In this document: piece by piece, positions 8,295 through 16,279 of the stretch
Position numbering within the stretch: position 1 is the first letter of the stretch
How the letters are laid out: every line of letters starts with the position of its first letter
Assembly (NCBI GenBank): GCA_004292745.1
Contig: RDXH01000066.1
Location: 1-39,639, forward strand
Direction of reading: 5' to 3'
Length of the DNA stretch: 39,639 nt
From: Oscillatoriales cyanobacterium
Lineage (GTDB): Bacteria; Cyanobacteriota; Cyanobacteriia; Cyanobacteriales; Microcoleaceae
Position numbers and translations under genes: made by a program
The notes under the pieces: generated by a model
The model's database searches: none
Seen by the model: only the letters and a program-made list of their open reading frames with translations
Told to the model about the DNA's origin: nothing

Positions 8295-9653
8295 ATGAGA
8301 AAATTTACTAGACCAAACCCCCAAGGGCCCAAACGCGACAGCAGACCCTTCAACAGCGAGGGCCGCGGTGAGGATTCGTCACCATCTCCCCGTTTTGAAC
8401 GAAAACCCCGTCCAGATACCCGCTCCGTAGCAGCACCTCAAAAGCGATCGAGCTTTACCCCACAACCCCAAGAAATGCCCGTGCGATCGGTTTATAAACG
8501 CAATTTAAACTCCCAAGACAAACCCGAACTGCGAAAAAATAATCACTTCAGAGACAGAGACAGAGACAATAGCCCCCAAGAGTCCCGCGACAATCGTTTC
8601 AGAGACAGAGACCACAGCCCCCAGGAACCCCGCGACAATCGTTTTAGAGACAGAGATAGCAACCCCCAGGAATTTCGTGGCAATCGTTTCAGAGACAGAG
8701 ACAACAGCCCCCAGGAATCCCGTGGCAATCGTTTCAGAGACAGAGACAACAGCCCCCAGGAATCCCGTGGCAATTACTATAAAAACAGAGACAACAGCCC
8801 CCAGGAATCCCGTGGCAATTATTACAAAAACAGAGACAGTGGCGCGGTTGATCCTGGAAGCAACACCGTAGTACAACCAGAAGCAGACACAGACATGATT
8901 TACGGCCGCCATGCTGTGCAGGCTGCTTTAGAAGCAAACCAAGTGCTCAACCGGATCTGGGTTGTGCCACATCTGCGCTACGATCCCCGCTTTCACAGCT
9001 TGCTAACCGAAGCCAAGTCCAACGGTAGCATCATCGACGAAGTGGACGATTTGCGCCTCGACTACATCACGCGCAAAGCTAACCATCAAGGTGTAGCAGC
9101 TCAAATATCAGCCCACGAATACCTAGATTTGAGTGAACTAATCGCCAAGGCTAAATCTGCTGCGGAACATCCGGTAATTGTGGTAGCAGAAGGACTCAAC
9201 GATCCCCACAATTTAGGGGCAATTATTCGCACCGCAGAAGCATTGGGCACTCAGGGCGTAGTGATACCCCAGCGGCGCGCCGTTGGGATTACCTCCGCGG
9301 TTAGAAAAGTGGCTGCCGGGGCCTTGGAAAATTTACCCGTAGCGAGGGTTGTCAATCTGAGTCGGGCTTTGGAAGAATTGAAAGAGGCTGGATTTTGGAT
9401 TTACGGCACTGCCGCTACGGCCAGTCAATCGGTAGAGACAGTGAATTTCTCCGGGCCCACGGTTTTAGTTGTAGGCGGTGAAGCTGACGGTTTGAGCCTT
9501 TTGATACAGCGCGCCTGTGATGGATTAGTTTCAATTCCATTAAGGGGGAATACACCTAGCCTGAATGTTTCCGTAGCCACGGGCATGGCTTTATATGAAA
9601 TTTACCGCCAGCGCGGACCCAAGAAGTTTCATGTACACAGCTCGTCAAATTAA
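8295..9653 (+). CDS. rlmB: 23S rRNA (guanosine-2'-O-)-methyltransferase, TrmH/SPOUT family
   Basis: Adds a 2'-O-methyl group to a guanosine of 23S rRNA (G2251 in E. coli) using S-adenosylmethionine. From ATG 8295 it is 452 residues, about 200 longer than E. coli RlmB. The extra N-terminal part is basic and low-complexity, with tandem 15-residue units (see 8541-8840). The methyltransferase region begins near [12 protein letters not shown] (substrate-binding domain) and continues with the SPOUT knot motifs [29 protein letters not shown] and [22 protein letters not shown]. An in-frame TTG at 8253 would add 14 residues. Neither start has a clear ribosome-binding site. The tail is probably disordered and may help bind RNA (inference). 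Confidence 0.95.
   Translation: MRKFTRPNPQGPKRDSRPFNSEGRGEDSSPSPRFERKPRPDTRSVAAPQKRSSFTPQPQEMPVRSVYKRNLNSQDKPELRKNNHFRDRDRDNSPQESRDNRFRDRDHSPQEPRDNRFRDRDSNPQEFRGNRFRDRDNSPQESRGNRFRDRDNSPQESRGNYYKNRDNSPQESRGNYYKNRDSGAVDPGSNTVVQPEADTDMIYGRHAVQAALEANQVLNRIWVVPHLRYDPRFHSLLTEAKSNGSIIDEVDDLRLDYITRKANHQGVAAQISAHEYLDLSELIAKAKSAAEHPVIVVAEGLNDPHNLGAIIRTAEALGTQGVVIPQRRAVGITSAVRKVAAGALENLPVARVVNLSRALEELKEAGFWIYGTAATASQSVETVNFSGPTVLVVGGEADGLSLLIQRACDGLVSIPLRGNTPSLNVSVATGMALYEIYRQRGPKKFHVHSSSN
8541..8840 (+). repeat. 45-bp coding tandem repeat in rlmB
   Basis: About 6.5 units of 45 bp encode variants of [15 protein letters not shown]. The middle units are nearly identical at the DNA level, and the last two change RFRDRD to YYKNRD. 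The translation is rich in Arg, Asp, Ser, Gln and Asn with no hydrophobic core, so it is expected to be disordered. The near identity points to recent unit duplication. Confidence 0.9.
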
Positions 9654-9659
9654 TTAGTC

Positions 9660-9688
9660 CGATCGCCCCCTAAAGCCGGGGGCGATCG
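9660..9688 (+). terminator. GC-rich hairpin after rlmB
   Basis: CGATCGCCCCC (9660-9670), loop TAAAGCC, GGGGGCGATCG (9678-9688): a perfect 11-bp stem nine bases into the 3' region of rlmB, made from HIP1-like sequence. No T run follows directly, so termination is likely but not certain. Confidence 0.6.
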
Positions 9689-10122
9689 ACCCCCAAGTTT
9701 CCCATTTTAGGTAATTAAAAAAATGCCACACCTGATTAGAAAATTTCCTTCATATTAGAATAGGCATCACTCATTACCATGTGTACCTAACCTAACTGAG
9801 AGAGGCTATATAATTTTTTTTCAACTACGCCAATTATATCATCCGTAAAAAAAAATTGACAGGAGAGGATATCTCAACTACAATTCCATCCAAAAACCAT
9901 GTCAGGGAACCCCAAACTATATAGCCTTAGCCGGCTGTAGAGGGGAGAGAAGGGGGTAGTAGTACCTCCCGTAAGGATTAATCCTTACAAAGGAGCTTGC
10001 TAGACAGGTGTATATATTTGTCTATAAAGCTTATAACTATTATAACAAAGTGTAAATAACTAAGGCATCAGCCTTGCAGGCAGCACTCTGGAAAAAAAAA
10101 GTAAAATACATTACAAATCCCC
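9689..10122. other. Structured intergenic region before the DUF1816 gene
   Basis: 434 bp without a credible ORF but with nested inverted repeats. GGTAAT...ATGCC (9710-9727) pairs with GGCAT...ATTACC (9763-9778). AGGCTATATAATTT (9803-9816) pairs with AAACTATATAGCCT (9914-9927, 13 of 14). A perfect 18-bp palindrome lies at 9971-9988. It could hold a noncoding RNA, a long structured 5' leader or a small MITE. It does not resemble tRNA, 6S, SRP or RNase P RNA. Confidence 0.5.
9966..9995. repeat. 18-bp perfect palindrome with outer pairing arms
   Basis: GTAAGGATTAATCCTTAC (9971-9988) is self-complementary. Just outside it, CTCC (9966-9969) and GGAG (9992-9995) also pair, so an RNA hairpin or a dimeric protein-binding operator is possible. 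It lies 127 bp before the DUF1816 start codon. Confidence 0.6.
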
Positions 10123-10401
10123 ATGAAAGAACTCTTGATTAGCTTGCTCAACTTTTTCGGTTTAGCTTGGTGGGTGGAAGTTAAAACTGCATCGCCACGG
10201 TGCATTTACTATTTTGGCCCGTTTATGACCGCTAAAGAGGCCCAAGCTGCACAAACAGGATATGTAGAAGACATAGAAAATGAAGATGCTCAAGGTATTA
10301 GTGTTTCGATTCAACGTTGCAAACCTGTGAATTTGACAGTAGCAGATGACTTGGGAAAGCTTGGTGATCCAGGGATGTTCCCGGTTTTTAGCAGTCAGTA
10401 G
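10123..10401 (+). CDS. DUF1816 domain-containing protein
   Basis: A 92-residue protein matching the cyanobacterial DUF1816 family, whose function is not established. The conserved core is visible as AWWVEVKTASPRCIYYFGPF, then MTAKEAQAAQTGYVEDI and the SVSIQRCKP segment. No signal peptide or membrane segment is visible; the N-terminus MKELLISLLNFFGLAWW is amphipathic or hydrophobic and may associate with membranes. No ribosome-binding site precedes the ATG. The gene is followed 11 bp later by a strong terminator, so it is the end of its transcription unit. The unusually structured upstream region suggests leader-level control. Confidence 0.88.
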   Translation: MKELLISLLNFFGLAWWVEVKTASPRCIYYFGPFMTAKEAQAAQTGYVEDIENEDAQGISVSIQRCKPVNLTVADDLGKLGDPGMFPVFSSQ

Positions 10402-10412
10402 CAGCAAGGGGA

Positions 10413-10447
10413 GTCAATAGTTTTGAAGACAAAACTATTGACTTTTT
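10413..10447 (+). terminator. Rho-independent terminator after the DUF1816 gene
   Basis: GTCAATAGTTTTG (10413-10425), loop AAGA, CAAAACTATTGAC (10430-10442), then TTTTT. The 13-bp perfect stem plus T run is a canonical intrinsic terminator. It sits just outside the IS200/IS605 right end. Confidence 0.9.
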
Positions 10448-10449
10448 GA

Positions 10450-10600
10450 CCTCAAATTGCTGGTGGCTATTGACACTCCCCGGCGTGAACGCGCGGGGAT
10501 TCTTAAGAAACTACCAAATGGAAATTCTTAAGGGCGCTGTCAAAACACCTCTACCAACTCCATCGAGGTCAAGCCCCAACATCGTCGCTACTTTTCGGAT
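10450..10600 (-). ncRNA. Predicted omegaRNA (reRNA) of the tnpB element
   Basis: In this family the guide RNA is made from the tnpB 3' end plus the right end. Visible here on the minus strand are CTTAAGAA pairing with TTCTTAAG (10525-10532 with 10502-10509), spanning the tnpB stop, then the CCCCG/CGGGG right-end hairpin (10478-10498), then TCAA. The guide would begin at 10469: TAGCCACCAGCAATTTGAGG. The 5' limit is approximate. Confidence 0.5.
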
Positions 10601-11761
10601 AATGTTGGCTGCACCATTGCAGTCAGCATTAATGTACCAATTTTTTGCACCTGTCCGATACAAACCGCGTTTTACCCGTCTACCCGTTTCTTTCCACCCT
10701 TCGGGTTTCTCACCGATTGCAGGCAGGAAGTCGCGGTCTACAAATGACGCTTTAGACGTGTAACTTTCCTCTGTCTCAACAAACTTAATCCCATATTGTT
10801 CGCACAATTGAGCAATTCGAGTTTTCAGTCGTGCCGTAGGAATTTGAACAAATTTTTGATTTGTCTTTTTACCCATACTGGCACAATTCTTTTGCCCTTT
10901 GTTCCAGCCAAAAACAATTACACCGATTCTGTTCTTGATGCAGCGATCAATTACGAGACGAGCTGCTTTGTTCACAGCATCACGCATTTGGCGGTTTCGT
11001 TTCTCGGTTGATCGTGCCAACTGATGCGACCAAAAACCGTTATCCTTGCCCTCCATCAAAGTAGCTACTCGCTTGTTATACCATTGGTTGACAGATTTCA
11101 GGCGCTTACCGTCAACAATGAAGCTCGTTCCTGAGTTGCTAACACAAGTAAGCCAGTTGTCAATCCCGTGGTCAATTCCCAAAACCTTCTCTGTGTTAAC
11201 ATCCGAATATGCGACTTCGGTTTTGTAGACGAATTCTGCATAGAAGCACCTGTTTCTAGGCAGAATCCTAATCTCTCGAATATCGGTATAGTTCAAATTG
11301 GAAGGCATCGGAATCTGAAAGTTTTTCAACCCAAACCAAGTCTTAACTTTCAAGCCCAAAGGAATTAAAACTTGACCATCAATTAACTTTTTACCAAGCG
11401 CCTGCCTTGGATAAGCGATTAAGTGGAGTCCACCAGGAGTGCGGTAGCCAGGAAACTTTGGTTTATTTTCTAGCTTTCCTTCTTGAAATAGCTTATTCAA
11501 TCCTTTGAAAGATTTTACCGATTCGCCGACAGCACCACAAGTTTGCTGGGCTGATTGAGCGCATAAAGCCCCATAGTGAGGATTCCGCTTCAACTCGTTA
11601 ATCACGTCAAACGGGCGGACGTAACGATGGGCTTTGAAGTATATTTGACGAGCGTAGTAAACCGCGCAATTGTGTAGTTTGTTCGATTCGTGGCAAATAT
11701 ATTCTAAAACCGCTTTGAGTTCTTTGTCGGGCTTAAGTAATATTTGTTGACACCCAAACAC
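10511..11761 (-). CDS. tnpB: TnpB, IS200/IS605 RNA-guided nuclease family
   Basis: A 416-residue intact protein. The RuvC-like catalytic Asp residues are D197 (LGIDHG) and D380 (INADCNGAANI). At the usual Glu position the sequence reads VIVFGWNKGQK, with G285 in place of Glu, as in the subgroup carrying a G-x-N-x-G motif. A conserved EESYTSKASF (E331/E332) follows and may supply the acidic residue. The zinc-finger cysteines are absent: SKASF where other proteins have SKCSF, and no CxxC downstream. TnpB nucleases cut DNA guided by omegaRNA and help retain the element. It is divergent from tnpA, with about 60 bp between the start codons. The last codons form part of the omegaRNA fold. Confidence 0.95.
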   Translation of the reverse strand: MFGCQQILLKPDKELKAVLEYICHESNKLHNCAVYYARQIYFKAHRYVRPFDVINELKRNPHYGALCAQSAQQTCGAVGESVKSFKGLNKLFQEGKLENKPKFPGYRTPGGLHLIAYPRQALGKKLIDGQVLIPLGLKVKTWFGLKNFQIPMPSNLNYTDIREIRILPRNRCFYAEFVYKTEVAYSDVNTEKVLGIDHGIDNWLTCVSNSGTSFIVDGKRLKSVNQWYNKRVATLMEGKDNGFWSHQLARSTEKRNRQMRDAVNKAARLVIDRCIKNRIGVIVFGWNKGQKNCASMGKKTNQKFVQIPTARLKTRIAQLCEQYGIKFVETEESYTSKASFVDRDFLPAIGEKPEGWKETGRRVKRGLYRTGAKNWYINADCNGAANIIRKVATMLGLDLDGVGRGVLTAPLRISIW

Positions 11762-11822
11762 TTGAATCTCCTGTTGTTGTAATATGTTGATTATACATCA
11801 CAACTCTACGAGTAAGAGTGAT

Positions 11823-12236
11823 ATGGCAAGTTTGTCAAAGAAAGATTTAGAGTACCGACACGAAAGTAACGCTGTCTCGCTGATCAATATGCACTTTGTC
11901 TTCATTCCCAAGCGACGTAAAGCTGTTCTGGTCGGCAAGGTAGCAGAACGGCTGCAAGAAATTATTTTTGAGGTGGTCGTAGAGAACAGGTGGAAAATTA
12001 TTGCCTTGGAGATCATGCCGGATCATGTTCATTTATTGTTAAACGTCAAGCCAGTGGACTCTGCTAGCTTTGTCATGCAGAGAGTCAAAGGTAGGGCTTC
12101 GAGTTACTTAAGGAAAGAGTTTCCTGAATTATTGAAGTTGCCTACGCTTTGGACTCCCAGTTATTTTGTCGGCAGTGTTGGTAACGTTTCAACTGAAACA
12201 GTGAGAAAATATATTGAAGAACAGCGGAATAAATAA
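11823..12236 (+). CDS. tnpA: TnpA, IS200-type Y1 (HUH) single-strand transposase
   Basis: A 137-residue Y1 transposase that cuts and joins single-stranded element ends. The HUH motif is PDHVHLLL (H68, H70) and the catalytic Tyr is Y130 in TETVRKYIEEQ, near the C-terminus. SYFVGSVGNVS and the N-terminal YRHESNAVSLINMHFVFIPK are family-typical. The ATG at 11823 is preferred over 11784 because homologues begin just before this YRH segment. The gene appears intact, so the element may still be active or recently so. LE lies just downstream of its stop codon. Confidence 0.95.
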   Translation: MASLSKKDLEYRHESNAVSLINMHFVFIPKRRKAVLVGKVAERLQEIIFEVVVENRWKIIALEIMPDHVHLLLNVKPVDSASFVMQRVKGRASSYLRKEFPELLKLPTLWTPSYFVGSVGNVSTETVRKYIEEQRNK

Positions 12237-12248
12237 TATAGAATACTC

Positions 12249-12264
12249 GTAGCCTAAAGGCTAC
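12249..12264 (-). repeat. Subterminal hairpin of the IS left end
   Basis: GTAGCC, loop TAAA, GGCTAC: a perfect 6-bp stem 13 nt past tnpA. On the minus strand it lies 11 nt inside the candidate TTGAT cleavage site, the arrangement expected for the TnpA-recognised left-end hairpin. Confidence 0.7.
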
Positions 12265-12399
12265 AACTGCGTTTCATCAAGAGCTTGAAAGACCGGGGTT
12301 CTCACGCGACGCGCTATAGGTAATGGGTAACGGGGAATGAGGACACAGAGAAAGAGAAGAGAGAAATAATAATTCCGATGTCAATGGATTTGATATTAC

Positions 12400-12482
12400 T
12401 TCTTCCTTCTTCCTTTTTCCTTCTTCCTTCTTCCTGAAGCGGTTCAGCCAGCGGAGTCGTTGGGCCTTCTTCCTTCTTCCTT
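12400..12482. repeat. TTCTTCC heptamer array (STRR), interrupted
   Basis: TTCTTCC-type heptamers run from about 12400 to 12436 and again from 12466 to 12482. They are separated by a 30-bp unrelated insert (GAAGCGGTTCAGCCAGCGGA...). The array ends at the stop codon region of the minus-strand alpha/beta hydrolase. Confidence 0.7.
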
Positions 12483-13331
12483 CTACTTAACTGTCTGAGG
12501 GAAGTTTTCTATCCAGCGATCGATATCTGCAAGTACCCGATCGGGAATTTCCCATGGGAATAAGTGGGCTGTATTGGGATAGCACTCCCACTGACATTCC
12601 AGGAGGTGTTGGGCTGTTTCTAAACTGGATGCCGAGGTGATGTGCCGATCGGCCTCTCCAGCCATGACTAAGGAAGGGCATTGAATATCCCCGAGGTTGA
12701 GTAGTCGGTTATATCCAGCCCTCAGAGCCCTATTTAAGGCTTTGGTAGCCGTGGGGGAAGTCTGGAGATAGGCGGGAGTACCAGATCGGGCTAAATAGCG
12801 ATAGGGAGTGCTTGTATGCTGTTGTATTAAGTAGCGAAAGAGCGATCGCCTAGCAAAAGTATCAATATTCCATTGCCAGCCCGGTATCACCCAATTGATG
12901 ATTCCGGCTAAGCCCGTATAAAAGTTATCTTGCCAAGATACCCGAGGGTGACTGCCTCTGGGTTTGGCGGCGGATGCAAGTATAATCAAACCCGTGACTC
13001 GCTGCGGATATTTCATCGCTAATTCCAGGGCTAAAATTCCCCCTAAAGACCATCCCAGTACCAAACAGCGATCGATCCCAAATCGGTCTAAAAGCGCTTC
13101 TAAATCGAGGAGATGATCGGTCATGTCAAAGGGAGCAAAAGTGCGACTGTTGCCGTATCCCCGCAAGTCTGGGGCGATGGTTTGGAATCGCTCAGATAAG
13201 TGTTCGGTAAACACTGACATACAAGAGCCAGAGCCAGGATGACCGTGCAAACATAGGATCGGAAATCCTGTTCCTTTGACCGAAACACTAAGTTTTTGAG
13301 GTGTCATTCTATGTGTCGCCCCGAAGCCCAT
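12483..13331 (-). CDS. Alpha/beta-fold hydrolase
   Basis: A 282-residue alpha/beta hydrolase. The oxyanion region is LCLHGHPGSGS, the nucleophile elbow is LGWSLGGILAL with the Ser, the acid is GEADRH and the base His is in YPNTAHLFPWE. These are the features of the epoxide hydrolase/haloperoxidase/esterase superfamily, and the substrate cannot be told from sequence. There is no signal peptide. The ATG at 13331 lies only eight bases after the stop of the M23 peptidase gene, suggesting co-transcription and translational coupling. An alternative ATG at 13307 starts at MTPQKLSVSV, nearer to the usual family N-terminus. Confidence 0.92.
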   Translation of the reverse strand: MGFGATHRMTPQKLSVSVKGTGFPILCLHGHPGSGSCMSVFTEHLSERFQTIAPDLRGYGNSRTFAPFDMTDHLLDLEALLDRFGIDRCLVLGWSLGGILALELAMKYPQRVTGLIILASAAKPRGSHPRVSWQDNFYTGLAGIINWVIPGWQWNIDTFARRSLFRYLIQQHTSTPYRYLARSGTPAYLQTSPTATKALNRALRAGYNRLLNLGDIQCPSLVMAGEADRHITSASSLETAQHLLECQWECYPNTAHLFPWEIPDRVLADIDRWIENFPQTVK

Positions 13332-13339
13332 CCGAATTT

Positions 13340-15190
13340 TTACCTGCTAGCTTGCTGCTGAGTTTTCTGAGTTTTCTGAGTTTTTGGTTGCGATACTTGC
13401 TGCTCTTTCGGTTGAGAAACCTCAGCTTTTACTAATTCAGGAAATGGTGGCTGGAGATTGTGAACTTCGATGTCCATTCCCACTGGCAGAGGTGGTAGTT
13501 GGGGCAGATCGTTTTCCAAATCTTTGAACCCTTTGAGGTTTTTAGCTGGCAAAATTTCCGGCATTTGTGGTGGTAATTTAGCTGTTTCCAAAGTGCCGAT
13601 CATTTTAGCTAGGGCGAATTCTAGTTGAGAACCCGGGTCGATCGCCACCCAACCCCGATCCGTCATTTGCCGGATCTCGAAGTGGAGGTGAGGGCCCGTG
13701 GACATTCCTGTACTACCAACCCGGCCGATGGTTTCTCCCTGTTTCACCCACTCTCCGGGCTTCACAAACAGTTCAGAAAGGTGTCCGTAGAGAGTTTCCT
13801 GAGACTGTTTACTGTGATTGAGCACCACCGTCAAACCATAACCGCCTAGCCAATCGGCGATCGCCACTTGACCAGCATAAGCAGCCAGGACAGGCGTTCC
13901 CAGCTCCGCTCCCAAGTCTGTCCCGGTGTGAAACCGGCCATAGCCCATAACTGGATGAGTCCGCCACCCAAATGGCGAAGTAATTGCCGCAGCAATAGAT
14001 AGTGGAAACAGCAGACTGGTGTTGCCATTTCCTGCCTGACCAGCGGGACGTGGCGTCAGATTGTAATAAGCAAAGCCTGTATTGCTACCGCTGCTGACAC
14101 TAATCGGGCCGACTTCAATGGGGCCGAGTCCCATACTCGCTCCAGGATCTGAGGTGCTTCCGCCACGATTTCCCGAATATGCAGCGTTAGCATAATATCC
14201 AGCCTCCTCCGATGAGTACCCTGGATTAGCTGAGTACCCTGGATTAGCTGAGTACCCTGGATTAGCTGAGTACCCTGGATTAGCTGAGTACCCTGGATTA
14301 GCTGAGTAAGCCGCGTCTCCGTTCACTGATTTTGGCTGTCTGGTTCCCGCACCCCACAACTGACCACCAATTTTTTCGACGGCTTGACCGAGGGTGTCGC
14401 TAACATTGCCACCACCATTGCCGGCAACACTGTCGGGAACCCTCGCCGGAACATTCCCTGGAACATGCCCTGGAACATTCCCAGAGGGAGGAGTAGCAAT
14501 ATAGGAGTCAGGAGCGATCGGAGTTGGAGGGCTGTAGTTGTCTCCCCCAGCATCGGCGGTGACTGGCTCGGAAATCACAGTAGGGGCGCACACACCCCCA
14601 CCATCAGGACAGTCGGCCGATCGATCTGAAAATTCTATGGTTGTCGGCGGTTCGTAGCCGTTGGTCGCCCCAGCGCTGTAGTCTCTCTGGTCGTTGTAAG
14701 CGTTGGCGGGGTTGACTGGCGCTTCAAAAGGAGGTTCCGGCGACTGGGCTGTGGGTTCCGGCAGGGGTATCAGTGCGGGTTCGGGCAGATAATATTCTGA
14801 GGTCTGAGGTGCGGCCTCCGCTGGCGGTTCCGTCGCGTATTCCGGTTCGGGAGCTGGTTCTTGGTAGCTAGGCTCCTGCGCTACCTCTGGGGTTGGCTCG
14901 CTTTCTGCCATGGGACCCGGTTGTACCGGGAAAGGGGCTTCAAATAATGGTTGGAGGTCAGCGGCACCAGGGGCTGTCTGTTCTACTGTTGGAGTTTCCG
15001 TTTGTGCCCACACTATGCCTTTGCTGAGTAGTCCCAGACTGGCAAGGCAACCTAGTCCCACCAGCAGGGAGCGATCGGACAAAAGACGCTGAAGATTCCG
15101 TGCGCCTCTAGGTTTTTTATTTGGCTCTTTGGTGTTCACAGTGGCTGTCCAATGCTTGTCTGAAACTGGTTTCACGATTTTTTTTCCCAA
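13340..15190 (-). CDS. M23 family peptidoglycan metallopeptidase with Pro-rich and repeat linker
   Basis: A 616-residue envelope protein. A basic cytoplasmic N-terminus is followed by one hydrophobic segment (about 43-62, VGLGCLASLGLLSKGIVWAQ) that serves as anchor or signal. A long Pro/Glu-rich linker follows, then a run of YSANPG repeats and a Ser/Gly/Asn linker. The M23 (LytM) zinc peptidase domain lies at about 400-530: SPFGWRTHPVMG, GRFHTGTDLG with the H...D zinc ligands, and TGPHLHFEIR with the HxH. All ligands are present, so it is probably an active D,D-endopeptidase or amidase-activating factor in cell-wall remodelling or division. The C-terminal tail is Gln/Lys-rich. It is divergent from pgeF, with 190 bp between the genes. 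Confidence 0.95.
   Translation of the reverse strand: MGKKIVKPVSDKHWTATVNTKEPNKKPRGARNLQRLLSDRSLLVGLGCLASLGLLSKGIVWAQTETPTVEQTAPGAADLQPLFEAPFPVQPGPMAESEPTPEVAQEPSYQEPAPEPEYATEPPAEAAPQTSEYYLPEPALIPLPEPTAQSPEPPFEAPVNPANAYNDQRDYSAGATNGYEPPTTIEFSDRSADCPDGGGVCAPTVISEPVTADAGGDNYSPPTPIAPDSYIATPPSGNVPGHVPGNVPARVPDSVAGNGGGNVSDTLGQAVEKIGGQLWGAGTRQPKSVNGDAAYSANPGYSANPGYSANPGYSANPGYSANPGYSSEEAGYYANAAYSGNRGGSTSDPGASMGLGPIEVGPISVSSGSNTGFAYYNLTPRPAGQAGNGNTSLLFPLSIAAAITSPFGWRTHPVMGYGRFHTGTDLGAELGTPVLAAYAGQVAIADWLGGYGLTVVLNHSKQSQETLYGHLSELFVKPGEWVKQGETIGRVGSTGMSTGPHLHFEIRQMTDRGWVAIDPGSQLEFALAKMIGTLETAKLPPQMPEILPAKNLKGFKDLENDLPQLPPLPVGMDIEVHNLQPPFPELVKAEVSQPKEQQVSQPKTQKTQKTQQQASR
14217..14306 (-). repeat. Five exact 18-bp repeats in the M23 peptidase gene
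   Basis: Five identical tandem copies of TACCCTGGATTAGCTGAG (plus strand) encode (YSANPG)5 on the minus strand. They are perfect at the DNA level, so recent expansion is likely. Each unit is a multiple of three, so length changes keep the frame. Confidence 0.95.
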
Positions 15191-15379
15191 CTCAACTAGG
15201 GCCTTGGTGGAGATCGACGTCAGGCTCGAATTTATGGTAATTCTTGTCTGGAGTGGAGCCTAAACTATTGTACCTGGTTAACGCGATTATTCCGTTCAAC
15301 CTAGCTAGTTGATTCCAGTTTGTCCGTTCACTTGGCAAAATTGTTAATTATTTAGTATTATTGACTCCCTTGGGGCAGC

Positions 15380-16279
15380 ATGGCATTAATGAGTTTACCT
15401 GACGATCGCTTGACAAATTTTCGCGACTATGAATGCCTTGGGGAACCAGAGGGTGTTACTTGGCAGTGGCAAAGTTGGGAAGGTTTGCCCTATCTGACTT
15501 GTAGCTTGCTCGAAGGCTGGCAACACGGCTTTTTTACGGCTCCGTTTTCGCCCCGCACCCCGATCGACTTGGTGGAAGTTCTGTCGCCCGGAGCTCCTGT
15601 TTACCGGGTCAAGCAGGTACATGGCAATGCGGTACTCAAGACTGGTCAGGTGGCTCCGGTTTCTGCTAGTGGTCTTGGGGCGGAAACTGGGAACCAAATT
15701 TATGCTGAGGCTGATGGCTTGGTTGCCGAGCGAGAGTTTGAGGCGATTTGGGTTTGTACGGCAGATTGTGTCCCTGTGTTGATTGCTGACGATCGCACCG
15801 GACTGACTGCCGCAGTTCACGCAGGTTGGCGCGGGACTGCTGCTAAGATATTACCAGAGGCGATCGCTCAACTTGTGGCCGTTGGCAGTCAACTGGAAAA
15901 TCTCAGGATTGCTATGGGGCCGGCGATCGCTCGACAGGTTTACCAGGTATCTGTGGAAGTGGCAGCGGAACTGGGAGCTACCATTACTCCCAAGGGTGCG
16001 GTTAGTGTGACAGCCGACAGCATTCTAGAGTTTTTGCACCAACTGCCTCAAACCCCTGTGTTGGCAGATCCTGAACCGGGAAAAGTACGTTTGGATGTTC
16101 GCCGCTGCAATGCTTTGCAATTGCAACAGTTGGGAATTCATGTTTCTCAAGTGGCGATCGCTCCTCACTGTACTTATTCTGACTCCGAGCGCTTTTTTTC
16201 CTACCGCCGGGAGCCACTTAAAAAAGTCCAGTGGTCGGGAATTGTCAGTGGCGGCTCGACAACTACCTCTAGAAGGTAG
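15380..16279 (+). CDS. pgeF: PgeF-like laccase-domain protein (peptidoglycan editing factor family)
   Basis: A 299-residue member of the YfiH/PgeF multicopper-like family (DUF152). In E. coli PgeF removes wrongly incorporated L-Ser from UDP-MurNAc precursors, and older annotation calls the family polyphenol oxidase. Seen here are RVKQVHGN, AEADGLVA, WVCTADCVPVLI (Cys ligand), AVHAGWRGTAAKI (His ligand) and APHCTYSDSERFFSYRRE near the C-terminus. The zinc-binding His and Cys residues are kept. The N-terminus is longer than in E. coli PgeF. The gene is divergent from an M23 cell-wall peptidase, which fits an envelope role. Confidence 0.9.
   Translation: MALMSLPDDRLTNFRDYECLGEPEGVTWQWQSWEGLPYLTCSLLEGWQHGFFTAPFSPRTPIDLVEVLSPGAPVYRVKQVHGNAVLKTGQVAPVSASGLGAETGNQIYAEADGLVAEREFEAIWVCTADCVPVLIADDRTGLTAAVHAGWRGTAAKILPEAIAQLVAVGSQLENLRIAMGPAIARQVYQVSVEVAAELGATITPKGAVSVTADSILEFLHQLPQTPVLADPEPGKVRLDVRRCNALQLQQLGIHVSQVAIAPHCTYSDSERFFSYRREPLKKVQWSGIVSGGSTTTSRR

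Larger units (their letters stand above)
10470..12275 (-). mobile_element. IS200/IS605-type insertion sequence with tnpA and tnpB
   Basis: The element reads left end to right end on the minus strand: LE near 12275, tnpA on the plus strand, tnpB on the minus strand, RE at 10470. The right end has a subterminal hairpin (10478-10498) followed on the minus strand by GGGGAGTGTCAA, so cleavage after TCAA (as in IS608) puts the boundary at 10470. The left end has a hairpin at 12249-12264. On the minus strand, TTGAT lies 11 nt before it (12276-12280), the same pentanucleotide that ISDra2 uses as target, so I place the left boundary at 12275. Such elements make no target duplications and have no terminal inverted repeats, as seen here. 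Confidence 0.85.

Noticed and set aside
8505-8912. Overlapping minus-strand frames opposite the rlmB repeat
   Set aside because: Repetitive coding DNA keeps all frames open. The plus-strand frame matches the TrmH family.
12286-12330. Extension of the IS element past 12275
   Set aside because: The left-end hairpin and TTGAT put the boundary at 12275. The sequence after it looks like ordinary intergenic repeat.
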